Part shown: positions 1 to 6,355 of the stretch, in pieces
How positions within the stretch are numbered: the first letter of the stretch is position 1
Layout: every line of letters starts with the position of its first letter
Origin: UBA6109 sp964506465
GTDB lineage: Bacteria > Desulfobacterota > Syntrophia > Syntrophales > UBA6109
Assembly (NCBI GenBank): GCA_964506465.1
Contig: CAZDLM010000058.1
Span: 1-18,262 of the forward strand
DNA length: 18,262 nt
Direction: 5' to 3'
Translations under genes and position numbers: made by a program
The notes under the pieces: generated by a model
Seen by the model: only the letters and a program-made list of their open reading frames with translations
What the model was told of the DNA's origin: nothing
Databases searched by the model: none

Positions 1-188
1 CGTTTGACGAGATCGTGACCGTCTGCGATCATGCGCAGGAGAGCTGCCCGATCGTTCCGGGAGGCGGCAAGAAACGGCACCAGAGTTTTCCGGATCCTGC
101 CGCCCCGCGAGGCGGGGAGGCTGAAATTCTTGCGGCCTTCCGCCGCGTCCGGGACGAGATCAAGGACTGGATACTGAAAACGTATTGA
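1..188 (+). CDS. arsC: Arsenate reductase, low-molecular-weight phosphatase (thioredoxin-linked) type, 3' end only
   Basis: Only the last 61 codons are inside the window; the reading frame begins at base 3 and the stop is 186-188. The visible part has VTVCDHAQESCP, the redox segment of thioredoxin-coupled ArsC, in which two cysteines seven residues apart relay the disulfide after arsenate is reduced. It also has FPDPA, matching the family's DPA loop that carries the general-acid Asp. The P-loop CX5R lies upstream of the window. The enzyme would reduce arsenate to arsenite in the cytoplasm for export by the Acr3 encoded at 2107. The next gene, a small CxxC protein 19 bases downstream, is a plausible electron donor. 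An ordinary LMW protein tyrosine phosphatase is unlikely given the paired cysteines and the Acr3 neighbour. Confidence 0.88.
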   Translation, partial: FDEIVTVCDHAQESCPIVPGGGKKRHQSFPDPAAPRGGEAEILAAFRRVRDEIKDWILKTY

Positions 189-207
189 GGGAAGGGAAGG
201 TAGCCAT

Positions 208-450
208 ATGGAGATCAAGGTGCTGGGACCAGGTTGCGTTAACTGTGAGAAGGTGGAAAAGCTTGTCCGCGAAGCCGTTGCCGAAGCGGGCGTCGATGCC
301 AATATTGAAAAGGTGAGCGACTTCATGAAGATCGCCTCGTACGGCGTCTTCGGTACGCCGGCGGTCGTCGTGGACGGCAAGGTCAAATCCGTGGGAAAGA
401 TCCCGAAGAAGGAGGAGATTCTGAAGTGGCTTGGCGAGGCAGCGAGCTGA
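208..450 (+). CDS. Small thioredoxin-like protein (redox-active disulfide protein 2 family)
   Basis: An 80-residue thioredoxin-fold protein. The N-terminal beta strand leads into GPGCVNCEKVEKL, with the CxxC active site at residues 10-13, and GTPAVVVDGK (residues about 49-58) supplies the cis-proline loop. There is no signal peptide, so it is cytoplasmic. Size and layout match the redox-active disulfide protein 2 type (TIGR00412), much shorter than a standard thioredoxin of about 105 residues. A purine-rich ribosome site (GGGAAGG, around 194-200) precedes the ATG. It lies 19 bases after arsC, so co-transcription is likely. Its probable job is to re-reduce ArsC or deliver electrons within the ars cluster. 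The fold assignment is firm; the partner is inferred from position. Confidence 0.87.
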   Translation: MEIKVLGPGCVNCEKVEKLVREAVAEAGVDANIEKVSDFMKIASYGVFGTPAVVVDGKVKSVGKIPKKEEILKWLGEAAS

Positions 451-562
451 CAGGCAGCATCTGGCAGGGACGAGAGGGATTGCATGAAAACACGGGGGCC
501 ACGGCATAGGCGGCGGGTGGGTTATTGAGAGTTTGTGCAATGCCACATCAAGGAGGCGAGCA

Positions 563-1720
563 ATGCATAAGCCAAAGAAAATCATCGAACAGTTTCTTGC
601 CGAAGCCGGCATCCGCATCAACGGTCCCAACATGTGGGATATTCAGGTTCTTGATGAGCGATTTTACGCACGCGTTCTGAAAAGCGGAAGCCTTGGGCTT
701 GGGGAGGCGTACATGGAAGGCTGGTGGAATTGCGCCCGGATCGATGCGTTCATCTGCCGCCTTCTGAAGGCGCGCCTCGACGAGCGAATCAGCCGGAATC
801 TCAGGACCTTCTTGTCATACCTCTCCGCTCGGCTCTTCAACCTTCAGTCGGTTGCCCGGGCGGGAATCGTTGCCCGAAGACATTACGACCTTGGAGATGA
901 TCTGTTTTTTTCCTTTTTGGATCCCTACAATCAATACAGTTGCGGCTATTTTCTTGGTACGGACGATTTGGCGGAAGCCCAGCGGAAAAAGCTGGAGCTC
1001 ATCTGCCGGAAAGTGGCACTGAAACGCGGCGATCATGTCCTGGATATCGGCTGCGGGTGGGGTGGTTTTGCGCGTTATGCCGCCGAGCATTACGGCTGCA
1101 CCGTAACGGCCGTCAATATCTCGGAAAAGCAGGTCCAATACGCGCGGGAGTACTGCGAGAACTTGCCGGTAACCATTCTTCAAGAGGATTACCGGACCGT
1201 CAGGGGAATCTTCGACAAGATCGTATCCATAGGCATGTTCGAACACGTGGGTTGGAAAAACTACCGGGCGTTCATGGAGGTCGTTCACCATTGCCTGAAA
1301 GAGAACGGGATCTTTCTGCTCCACACGATCGGCGGCAATGCCTCGAGTAAGGACTGCGATCCCTGGATCAAACGGTATATCTTCCCCAACGGGGTGCTTC
1401 CCAGTATCGTCCAAATATCAAAGGCTGCGGAGGATCTATTCTCCGTCGAAGATATTCACAATCTGGCGCCTCACTATTATAAGACTCTTCTTTCATGGAA
1501 CGAACGCTTTCAAGGGGCATGGTCGAGGCTTGCAGAAAAATACGACCACGTATTCAAGCGGATGTGGGAATATTATCTTCTGTCCTGCGCCGGGGCCTTC
1601 CGTGCCCGTCACATTCAGGTCTGGCAGATCATCCTGACGAAGGAAGGCGCCATCCAACCGCTGTGCCGTTTCGGTGAAGAGGGTGACGGCATATGGCGCG
1701 GTGAAGCAGCTTCATGCTGA
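563..1720 (+). CDS. cfa: Cyclopropane-fatty-acyl-phospholipid synthase
   Basis: A 385-residue SAM-dependent methyltransferase that adds a methylene bridge to unsaturated acyl chains of membrane phospholipids; E. coli Cfa is 382 residues. The SAM loop is VLDIGCGWGGFARYA. Residues matching the bicarbonate site of E. coli Cfa are all visible: Cys127 in YSCGYF, Glu227 in MFEHVG, His254 and Ile256 in HTIGG, and Tyr305/306 in HYYKTL. The N-terminal substrate-binding domain (about residues 1-110) is also present, so the enzyme looks complete and active. The start at 563 is set by AAGGAGG at 550-556; an in-frame start 30 bases upstream lacks such a site. It sits between the CxxC protein and the selenoprotein in an arsenic cluster, which is unusual. 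A membrane-hardening role under arsenite or oxidative stress is inference. Confidence 0.93.
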   Translation: MHKPKKIIEQFLAEAGIRINGPNMWDIQVLDERFYARVLKSGSLGLGEAYMEGWWNCARIDAFICRLLKARLDERISRNLRTFLSYLSARLFNLQSVARAGIVARRHYDLGDDLFFSFLDPYNQYSCGYFLGTDDLAEAQRKKLELICRKVALKRGDHVLDIGCGWGGFARYAAEHYGCTVTAVNISEKQVQYAREYCENLPVTILQEDYRTVRGIFDKIVSIGMFEHVGWKNYRAFMEVVHHCLKENGIFLLHTIGGNASSKDCDPWIKRYIFPNGVLPSIVQISKAAEDLFSVEDIHNLAPHYYKTLLSWNERFQGAWSRLAEKYDHVFKRMWEYYLLSCAGAFRARHIQVWQIILTKEGAIQPLCRFGEEGDGIWRGEAASC

Positions 1721-1735
1721 GAGGGGAGGCAGATC

Positions 1736-1981
1736 ATGGCGGACAAGATCATCATTTACGGGACCGATACATGACCCTTCTGCGACCAGGCTCGTGCAGC
1801 CTATGCAGACAAGGCCGTGTATTACAACGTCAATGCCGAGCCGGAGAGGCTCAAGGAGATGCTGGCCTATTCCGGAGGTAAATGGCAGGTGCCCGTCATC
1901 GTCGACGGCGGCAGGGTGGCTGTCGGCTTTGCGGGGGAAGTCTCTCTGCGGGGAGGCATCCCGCTTTTCGGGGGCACTTGA
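1736..1981 (+). CDS. Glutaredoxin-like selenoprotein (UxxC active site, UGA at 1772-1774 read as selenocysteine)
   Basis: Read straight through, 1736-1981 encodes 81 residues beginning MADKIIIYGTDTUPFCDQAR, where U is the in-frame TGA at codon 13. The beta strand IIIYGTDT followed by UPFC is a glutaredoxin/thioredoxin active site with selenocysteine in place of the first cysteine, and WQVPVIVDGG (residues 50-59) provides the cis-proline loop. The frame is otherwise open up to a normal TGA at 1979. A good ribosome site (GGGGAGG, 1723-1729) lies just before the ATG, 15 bases after cfa. A hairpin directly after the UGA fits a bacterial SECIS. It resembles the short UXX-star type of (seleno)proteins. 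In a standard annotation it would be missed or cut to 12 residues. Its role is probably cytoplasmic thiol reduction linked to arsenic handling; the partner is unknown. Confidence 0.86.
1772..1799 (+). promoter_or_regulatory. Sec UGA codon with candidate bacterial SECIS hairpin
   Basis: Right after the UGA (1772-1774), CTGC (1780-1783) pairs with GCAG (1796-1799). G1784 is bulged, AC (1785-1786) pairs with GT (1794-1795), and the loop is CAGGCTC. The loop guanines G1789-G1790 lie about 15 bases after the UGA, a spacing typical of bacterial SECIS elements that bind SelB. The hairpin is small and was folded by eye only. The main support is the conserved protein sequence on both sides of the UGA. 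Confidence 0.6.
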
Positions 1982-1992
1982 CCGGTGAAATA

Positions 1993-2011
1993 GGTTTCTC
2001 GTGGAGAGACC
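1993..2011 (+). other. Hairpin between the selenoprotein gene and acr3
   Basis: GGTTTCTC (1993-2000) pairs with GAGAGACC (2004-2011) through eight base pairs, one of them G-T, around a GTG loop. It begins 12 bases after the selenoprotein stop. There is no T-run after it, so it is not a standard intrinsic terminator. It could protect or process the mRNA between the two genes. The rest of the 125-base gap up to acr3 shows nothing I can identify. Confidence 0.35.
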
Positions 2012-2106
2012 GCGGACAGAATTCACTGCGATGGAAAGCAGGCAGATGACGATGACGGTGGAAAGAACGTGGAAGATCGAAAGGTGCGTTGCTTGAGGAG
2101 GATTTT

Positions 2107-3219
2107 ATGGCGCAGAGTGTAGGCAAACGATTATCGTTTCTGGACCGGTATCTGACGCTCTGGATCTTTCTGGCGATCGGGCTGGGGATCGGGATCGGGT
2201 ATTTTCTGCCCGGACTCTCGAATTTCATCACGGGGCTGCAGGTGGGGACGACGTCCATCCCCATCGCCGTGGGGCTGATCCTGATGATGTACCCGCCGCT
2301 GGCCCGGGTGAAGTACGAGCAGATGGGCAAGGTCTTCAAGAACAGGCGGATGCTCTTCATCTCCCTTCTGCAGAACTGGGTCATCGGTCCCCTGGTCATG
2401 TTTGTCCTGGCGGTCATCTTCCTCCGCAACTATCCCGAATACATGGTCGGCGTCATCCTCGTCGGCCTTGCCCGCTGCATCGCCATGGTCATCGTCTGGA
2501 ACGAGCTGGCGGAAGGGGACCGGGAATTGGCCGTAGGCTTGGTAGCCTTCAACGCCATCGCGCAGGTTCTCTTTTACGCCGTCTACATCTATTTCTTCAT
2601 CACCCTGATGCTGAACTGGCTGGGCCTGGCGGAAAGCCTCAATATCAACGTTTCCATGGCTGAGTCGGCCAAGACGGTCTTCATCTATCTGGGCATCCCT
2701 TTTCTGGCTGGTCTCTTTACACGCTACGGCCTTATCGCCGCCAAGGGAGAAGAATGGTTCAACAACGTCTTCATGCCGAAGATCGCCCCGCTGACGCTGA
2801 TCGCGCTGCTCTTCACCATCGTGGTCATGTTTTCCACGCAGGGCAACAAGATCATCGCTGCGCCCCAGGACGTCGTCATCGTGGCCATACCGATGCTCCT
2901 GTATTTTCTTATCATGTGGTTCGTGACATTCTTCATCATCCGGAAGATCGGCGGAAACTACGCCCAGACAACGGCGGTTTCGTTCACGGCGGCCTCCAAC
3001 GACTTCGAGCTGGCCATTGCGGTCGCCATCGCCATCTTCGGCATCAACTCCGGCCAGGCATTTGCGACGGTGATCGGACCGCTTCTGGAGGTGCCGGTTC
3101 TGATCCTCCTGGTCAACGTTGCGATCCGCTTCAAAATGAAGTATTTCCCGAACGCCAAGGAATCCGTCGCGGCCGTCTGCAGCGTCGAAGCGGCCTGCGA
3201 CGTCGAGGTGAAGAAGTGA
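2107..3219 (+). CDS. acr3: Arsenite efflux transporter, Acr3 family
   Basis: A 370-residue inner-membrane protein with about ten hydrophobic segments, the usual size for Acr3. It exports arsenite as a secondary carrier. The hallmark motif GLARCIAMVIVWNELA, with the conserved cysteine (Cys124) of the arsenite path, is intact. The second hallmark, SNDFELAIAVAIAIFG, carries the conserved Asn-Asp and Glu. The start at 2107 is supported by GAGGAGG (2095-2101); an in-frame start at 2089 would lack a good ribosome site. It is downstream of arsC and the two small redox proteins, and its stop overlaps the GTG of the following radical SAM gene. No ArsA belonging to this exporter is adjacent; the ArsA-like genes at 9749-11814 are separate and lack metal-site cysteines. 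Confidence 0.96.
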   Translation: MAQSVGKRLSFLDRYLTLWIFLAIGLGIGIGYFLPGLSNFITGLQVGTTSIPIAVGLILMMYPPLARVKYEQMGKVFKNRRMLFISLLQNWVIGPLVMFVLAVIFLRNYPEYMVGVILVGLARCIAMVIVWNELAEGDRELAVGLVAFNAIAQVLFYAVYIYFFITLMLNWLGLAESLNINVSMAESAKTVFIYLGIPFLAGLFTRYGLIAAKGEEWFNNVFMPKIAPLTLIALLFTIVVMFSTQGNKIIAAPQDVVIVAIPMLLYFLIMWFVTFFIIRKIGGNYAQTTAVSFTAASNDFELAIAVAIAIFGINSGQAFATVIGPLLEVPVLILLVNVAIRFKMKYFPNAKESVAAVCSVEAACDVEVKK

Positions 3220-4373
3220 CCTCTGCGGCGAACATCGAAGCCAAAAGTTCCCGCCAGACAGATTCAGCCGATGAACTGAACAAGATCTACGTGGAGCCGA
3301 CGAGCCGCTGCAACCTGTCCTGCGTGACCTGCATTCGCAATTCCTGGGACGAGCCGTTCGGGGACATGGACTGGCCCGTCTTCCAGTCACTACTTGACGG
3401 GCTGGCCGACTTTCCCGAAGCGAAGACGATCGCCTTCGCCGGTTTCGGAGAACCTCTGACCCACAAGCGTTTCCCTGACATGGTCAGGCTTGCCCACGAA
3501 CGGGGCCTGCGGACGGAGATGACGAGCAATGCCATGCTCCTGACCCCGTCTCTCGCCGGTTCGTTGGTCGATGCCGGCCTCGACCAGCTCACGGTTTCCG
3601 TCGACGGGGCGTCTGGCGACTCCCATGGAGCGGTCCGTCCGGGTGCGTCTCTCGAGGAAATCACGGCCAATGTGCGGACCCTCTACAGGCTCAGTGAAGA
3701 AGCGTCAGAAACGCCGATCCGCACCGGGATCGAATTCGTGGCGATGAGGCGCAATATCCACGAACTGCCGGCGCTGCAGGAGGTGGCCCACCGGATCAAG
3801 GCATCGTTCCTGCTCGTGACGAATCTGCTGCCCTATACGGCCGATCTGAAGGACGAGATCCTCTATGATTGGCGCCCGGATGCGAGTGAAAATCGGGGAA
3901 TGCCCCATAACCCGCTCTGGATCCTGCCGCATATGGACTGGAACTGCCTGACGCAGGAACCCCTGTCCAGCATCATGCGCCGGAATCCGAATTGGAGCTT
4001 TCTCGACATCAACATGAACCAGCGCAACAATTACTGTCCGTTCATTCAGGCCGGGAGCCTGGCCGTCGCCTGGCACGGCGGCGTCAGTCCTTGTCCGGCC
4101 CTGCTGCATTCCTACAACTGTTTCATCAGGCGCCGCGAAAAGGTCTTCCGCCGCTGCGAATTCGGGCGCCTGCCGGAGGACGCCCTCTCCTCGATCTGGC
4201 GCCGCCCGGACTACGCGGCGCTTCGCGATCGCGTCCGAAAATTTGATTTCTCTCCGTGCATCGATTGCGGCGGATGCGATATGGCGGAGAAGAACGAAGA
4301 GGACTGCTTCGGCAATCCCTTCCCCGTCTGCGGCGACTGCCTCTGGGCGCGCGGCGTTCTGCGTTGCGCCTGA
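3216..4373 (+). CDS. Radical SAM enzyme with extra C-terminal Cys clusters (SPASM-like)
   Basis: A 385-residue protein from a GTG start that overlaps the acr3 stop by four bases, preceded by GAGGTG (3205-3210). The radical SAM [4Fe-4S] motif is SRCNLSCVTC (Cys32, Cys36, Cys39), and GFGEPL is the glycine-rich SAM-binding strand. The C-terminus is cysteine-rich: YCPF and SPCPALL in the middle, then CIDCGGCDMAEKNEEDC, VCGDC and a final Cys, which suggests one or two auxiliary Fe-S clusters as in SPASM or twitch proteins. Such enzymes usually modify peptides or build cofactors. The N-terminus (KIYVEPTSRCNLSC) recalls the tungsten-cofactor oxidoreductase maturases (TIGR04317), but no such oxidoreductase is in view. 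I do not recognise it as ArsS or ArsL. Substrate unknown; the tight coupling to acr3 hints at an arsenic-linked role. Confidence 0.85.
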   Translation: MTSAANIEAKSSRQTDSADELNKIYVEPTSRCNLSCVTCIRNSWDEPFGDMDWPVFQSLLDGLADFPEAKTIAFAGFGEPLTHKRFPDMVRLAHERGLRTEMTSNAMLLTPSLAGSLVDAGLDQLTVSVDGASGDSHGAVRPGASLEEITANVRTLYRLSEEASETPIRTGIEFVAMRRNIHELPALQEVAHRIKASFLLVTNLLPYTADLKDEILYDWRPDASENRGMPHNPLWILPHMDWNCLTQEPLSSIMRRNPNWSFLDINMNQRNNYCPFIQAGSLAVAWHGGVSPCPALLHSYNCFIRRREKVFRRCEFGRLPEDALSSIWRRPDYAALRDRVRKFDFSPCIDCGGCDMAEKNEEDCFGNPFPVCGDCLWARGVLRCA

Positions 4374-4451
4374 CGAATGACAAACATCGCGGAAACCCGG
4401 AAAGGAAATCTGGAAAGGACAGGGGTAGGGGGGATATAAAGATAGGGCTGC

Positions 4452-5159
4452 ATGCTGACGCAATTTTTTCTCACCATCAACGACTGGATCACCGGCGCGA
4501 CCTACCTCGCGGCTTTGGGCTGCTTCCTGTGGGGTATGGTCAGCGTCCTCTTCAGTCCCTGCCATCTGGCCTCGATCCCGCTGATCGTTGCCTACGTGGC
4601 CGGGCAGGAACAGCTTCTTCAACCGCGTCAGGCCGCCCATTATGCCGTTTTTTTCACGGCGGGGTTGTTCATCACGATCGCCGTCGTCGGCCTTGTCTGC
4701 GCCCTGCTGGGAAGGATGCTCGGTGACGTTGGCAGCTACTGGCAGATCATGATCGGCGCGGTTCTGGTATGGGTTGCTTTGGGAATGCTGGGTGTGGAAA
4801 AATGCAATCTCTCGGGAAGTCGGCTGCACCGTCTGAACGTCAGGGGACTCCACGGCGCTTTTCTCCTGGGGCTGGCCTACGGCGTCCTGTCGGGCTCCTG
4901 CACCTTCGGATTCATCGCGCCTATACTGGCCATCATCACGGTTCAGCAGAAGGTCTTGACGGGCGTTGTTCTCATCCTCCTGTTCGCCCTGGGCCACTGC
5001 ATCCCGATTGTGGTCGCTGGCAGTTCCACGGCGCTTGTCCGGCGTGTGGTGGAAAGCGATCGGTGGACGGGGGCTGGATCGGTCTTCCGGAAAGGCGCCG
5101 GCGTCGTCATCGGACTGCTGGGGATATATTTCATCGGGAACCCGTTCTTTGCGGGATAA
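4452..5159 (+). CDS. CcdA/DsbD-like transmembrane electron carrier
   Basis: A 235-residue membrane protein with about six hydrophobic helices, the size of CcdA. Two conserved cysteines sit in the right context: FSPCHLASIP (Cys37, first helix) and SGSCTFGFIAP (Cys150, fourth helix). In CcdA and the DsbD beta domain these two form the reversible disulfide that carries electrons from cytoplasmic thioredoxin to the outer face of the membrane. Other cysteines (24, 83, 118) are not obviously conserved. The ribosome site before 4452 is weak (ATAGGG). The next gene encodes a membrane-anchored thioredoxin facing outward, the natural electron acceptor. The arsenic genes upstream suggest that arsenic-damaged envelope thiols, or maturation of an envelope protein, are the targets; that is inference. 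Confidence 0.87.
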   Translation: MLTQFFLTINDWITGATYLAALGCFLWGMVSVLFSPCHLASIPLIVAYVAGQEQLLQPRQAAHYAVFFTAGLFITIAVVGLVCALLGRMLGDVGSYWQIMIGAVLVWVALGMLGVEKCNLSGSRLHRLNVRGLHGAFLLGLAYGVLSGSCTFGFIAPILAIITVQQKVLTGVVLILLFALGHCIPIVVAGSSTALVRRVVESDRWTGAGSVFRKGAGVVIGLLGIYFIGNPFFAG

Positions 5160-5178
5160 GCATAAGGGGTGCCGCCGG

Positions 5179-5196
5179 TCGATGCGGGCGCATCGA
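5179..5196 (+). other. Intergenic hairpin after the CcdA-like gene
   Basis: TCGATGC (5179-5185) and GCATCGA (5190-5196) form a perfect seven-pair stem with a GGGC loop, 20 bases after the stop codon. No T-run follows, so it is at best a weak or Rho-assisted stop, or an mRNA stabiliser. Confidence 0.35.
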
Positions 5197-5272
5197 AGCG
5201 TTCCCGCCGGGACACCATAAGGGCCGCTGCGGCGGTTGAATCCGGCATGCGTTCCTTGGGGATCGAAGATTG

Positions 5273-5290
5273 TCCGGAGCCTGCTCCGGA
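5273..5290 (+). other. Second hairpin in the same gap, just before the thioredoxin-fusion gene
   Basis: TCCGGAG (5273-5279) and CTCCGGA (5284-5290) form a perfect stem around a CCTG loop; the whole is a near-palindrome. It ends 33 bases before the ATG at 5324. With the hairpin at 5179 it makes this 164-base gap structured. It may adjust expression of the downstream gene. No convincing promoter was seen here. Confidence 0.35.
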
Positions 5291-5323
5291 GAGCTCCAAT
5301 TTCAGGTGAAGGAAAGGAAAAAG

Positions 5324-6223
5324 ATGAAGAAGAAAATTGCGATCATCGCGATCGTGCTGCTTGCAGTCGTAGGCGCCGGTGCCGCCTACTGGTTTTTTGC
5401 GGGTCCTTTCGGCGTGCCGACCCTCGTTACGGTAAACGGAGAAAGAATTCCCGTGAGCCGTTTCCACGATGAACTGTCCAAAATCGACCCGGCCTACCGC
5501 GACCTGCTGAAGGAGGAACCCGGACAACTCCTGGACGGCATGGTCAACCAGGTCCTGCTGCTGCAGCAGGCGAAGAAGGAAGGAGTTGCGGCCGCCAATG
5601 GGGAGGACTCCACGGCGCCGCTCAAGGCCGATAAGAATCAGGCGACGATCCTGGCCTTCCTGGAAAAGCGAATGGCGGCGCTGCCGGCGATCACTACTCA
5701 GGAAGTGGAGAACATTTACGAGACCTACAAGAGCCAGTTCGCCGGGCAGACAAGAGAAGCGGTGGCGCCCCTGATCCGGGAGACGCTGGAACGGCAGCGG
5801 CGGATGGAGGCGATACAGGTGCTGATTGCCGACTTGCGCCAGAACGCCGCGATCGAGGTCAATCAGAAGGAATACGCAAAGCTTTCCGCCCCCGCGCCCG
5901 GCTCCGAAACGCAATCCGAGGCGGACTTCAGCAAAGCGCTGGCCGGCGGCAAGCCCCTGGTGGTTGATTTCGGCTCCAATACCTGCATCCCGTGCCGCCA
6001 GTTGCGGCCGGTTTTGCAGACCATACGCCAAAGCTATGCGGGCAAGCTGGAGGTGCTGGTCATCGATGTTCGCAAGAACGAGAAGCTTACCGGCGACTAC
6101 AAGATCCAGGTGATTCCCACCGTGATCTTCTTCGACCGGTCCGGAAAGGAAGTGTTCCGCCATCAGGGCTTCATGAGCGAAGAGAAGATCAAAGAACAGC
6201 TTGCGAAGATGGGCGTTGGGTGA
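5324..6223 (+). CDS. Membrane-anchored SurA_N-like / thioredoxin fusion protein
   Basis: A 299-residue protein. Residues 4-27 form an N-terminal membrane anchor, so the rest faces the periplasm. Residues about 33-180 (VTVNGERIPVSRFHDEL, then LLDGMVNQVLLLQQAKKEGV) look like the helical N-terminal chaperone part of SurA/parvulin proteins, with no PPIase domain following. Residues about 198-299 are a thioredoxin domain with the active site NTCIPCRQL (Cys221, Cys224) and the cis-proline in IPTVIFF. The start at 5324 follows AAGGAAAGG (about 5309-5317). The likely function is to take electrons from the CcdA-like protein upstream and reduce substrates held by the chaperone-like part. The thioredoxin domain is certain; the SurA_N reading is from sequence pattern only. 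Confidence 0.82.
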   Translation: MKKKIAIIAIVLLAVVGAGAAYWFFAGPFGVPTLVTVNGERIPVSRFHDELSKIDPAYRDLLKEEPGQLLDGMVNQVLLLQQAKKEGVAAANGEDSTAPLKADKNQATILAFLEKRMAALPAITTQEVENIYETYKSQFAGQTREAVAPLIRETLERQRRMEAIQVLIADLRQNAAIEVNQKEYAKLSAPAPGSETQSEADFSKALAGGKPLVVDFGSNTCIPCRQLRPVLQTIRQSYAGKLEVLVIDVRKNEKLTGDYKIQVIPTVIFFDRSGKEVFRHQGFMSEEKIKEQLAKMGVG

Positions 6224-6293
6224 CAGTGAAAGTCCTTTTGCCGTAAAGGCCGGGTGTCGGGGTGGGGCGCGGCTGCTTTCTCGAGAAATCCGG

Positions 6294-6323
6294 TTGTGAC
6301 GGTTTGCGACATAACGATATAAT
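6294..6323 (+). promoter_or_regulatory. Candidate sigma70 promoter of the VKOR-DsbA gene
   Basis: The -10 box TATAAT (6318-6323) is a perfect consensus. The -35 box TTGTGA (6294-6299) matches four of six, with an 18-base spacer. Transcription would begin near 6330, about 25 bases before the ATG at 6356. This suggests the VKOR-DsbA gene can be expressed separately from the genes upstream. Confidence 0.55.
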
Positions 6324-6355
6324 GATCGCATGGCAGCGGAGGATCGTGCGACGGA

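Noticed and set aside
1718..1720. Reading the cfa stop UGA as selenocysteine too
   Set aside because: Cfa is already full length there, no redox motif surrounds the codon, and the next gene has its own ribosome site and ATG.
2754..3215. Extending the radical SAM protein upstream through acr3 to 2754
   Set aside because: That part is an Arg/His/Gly-rich shadow of acr3; the conserved protein begins after the GTG at 3216.
2131..3390. 419-codon open frame on the - strand opposite acr3
   Set aside because: It is rich in Asp/Arg/His and of low complexity, antiparallel to a clear Acr3 with all family motifs; a GC-rich shadow frame.
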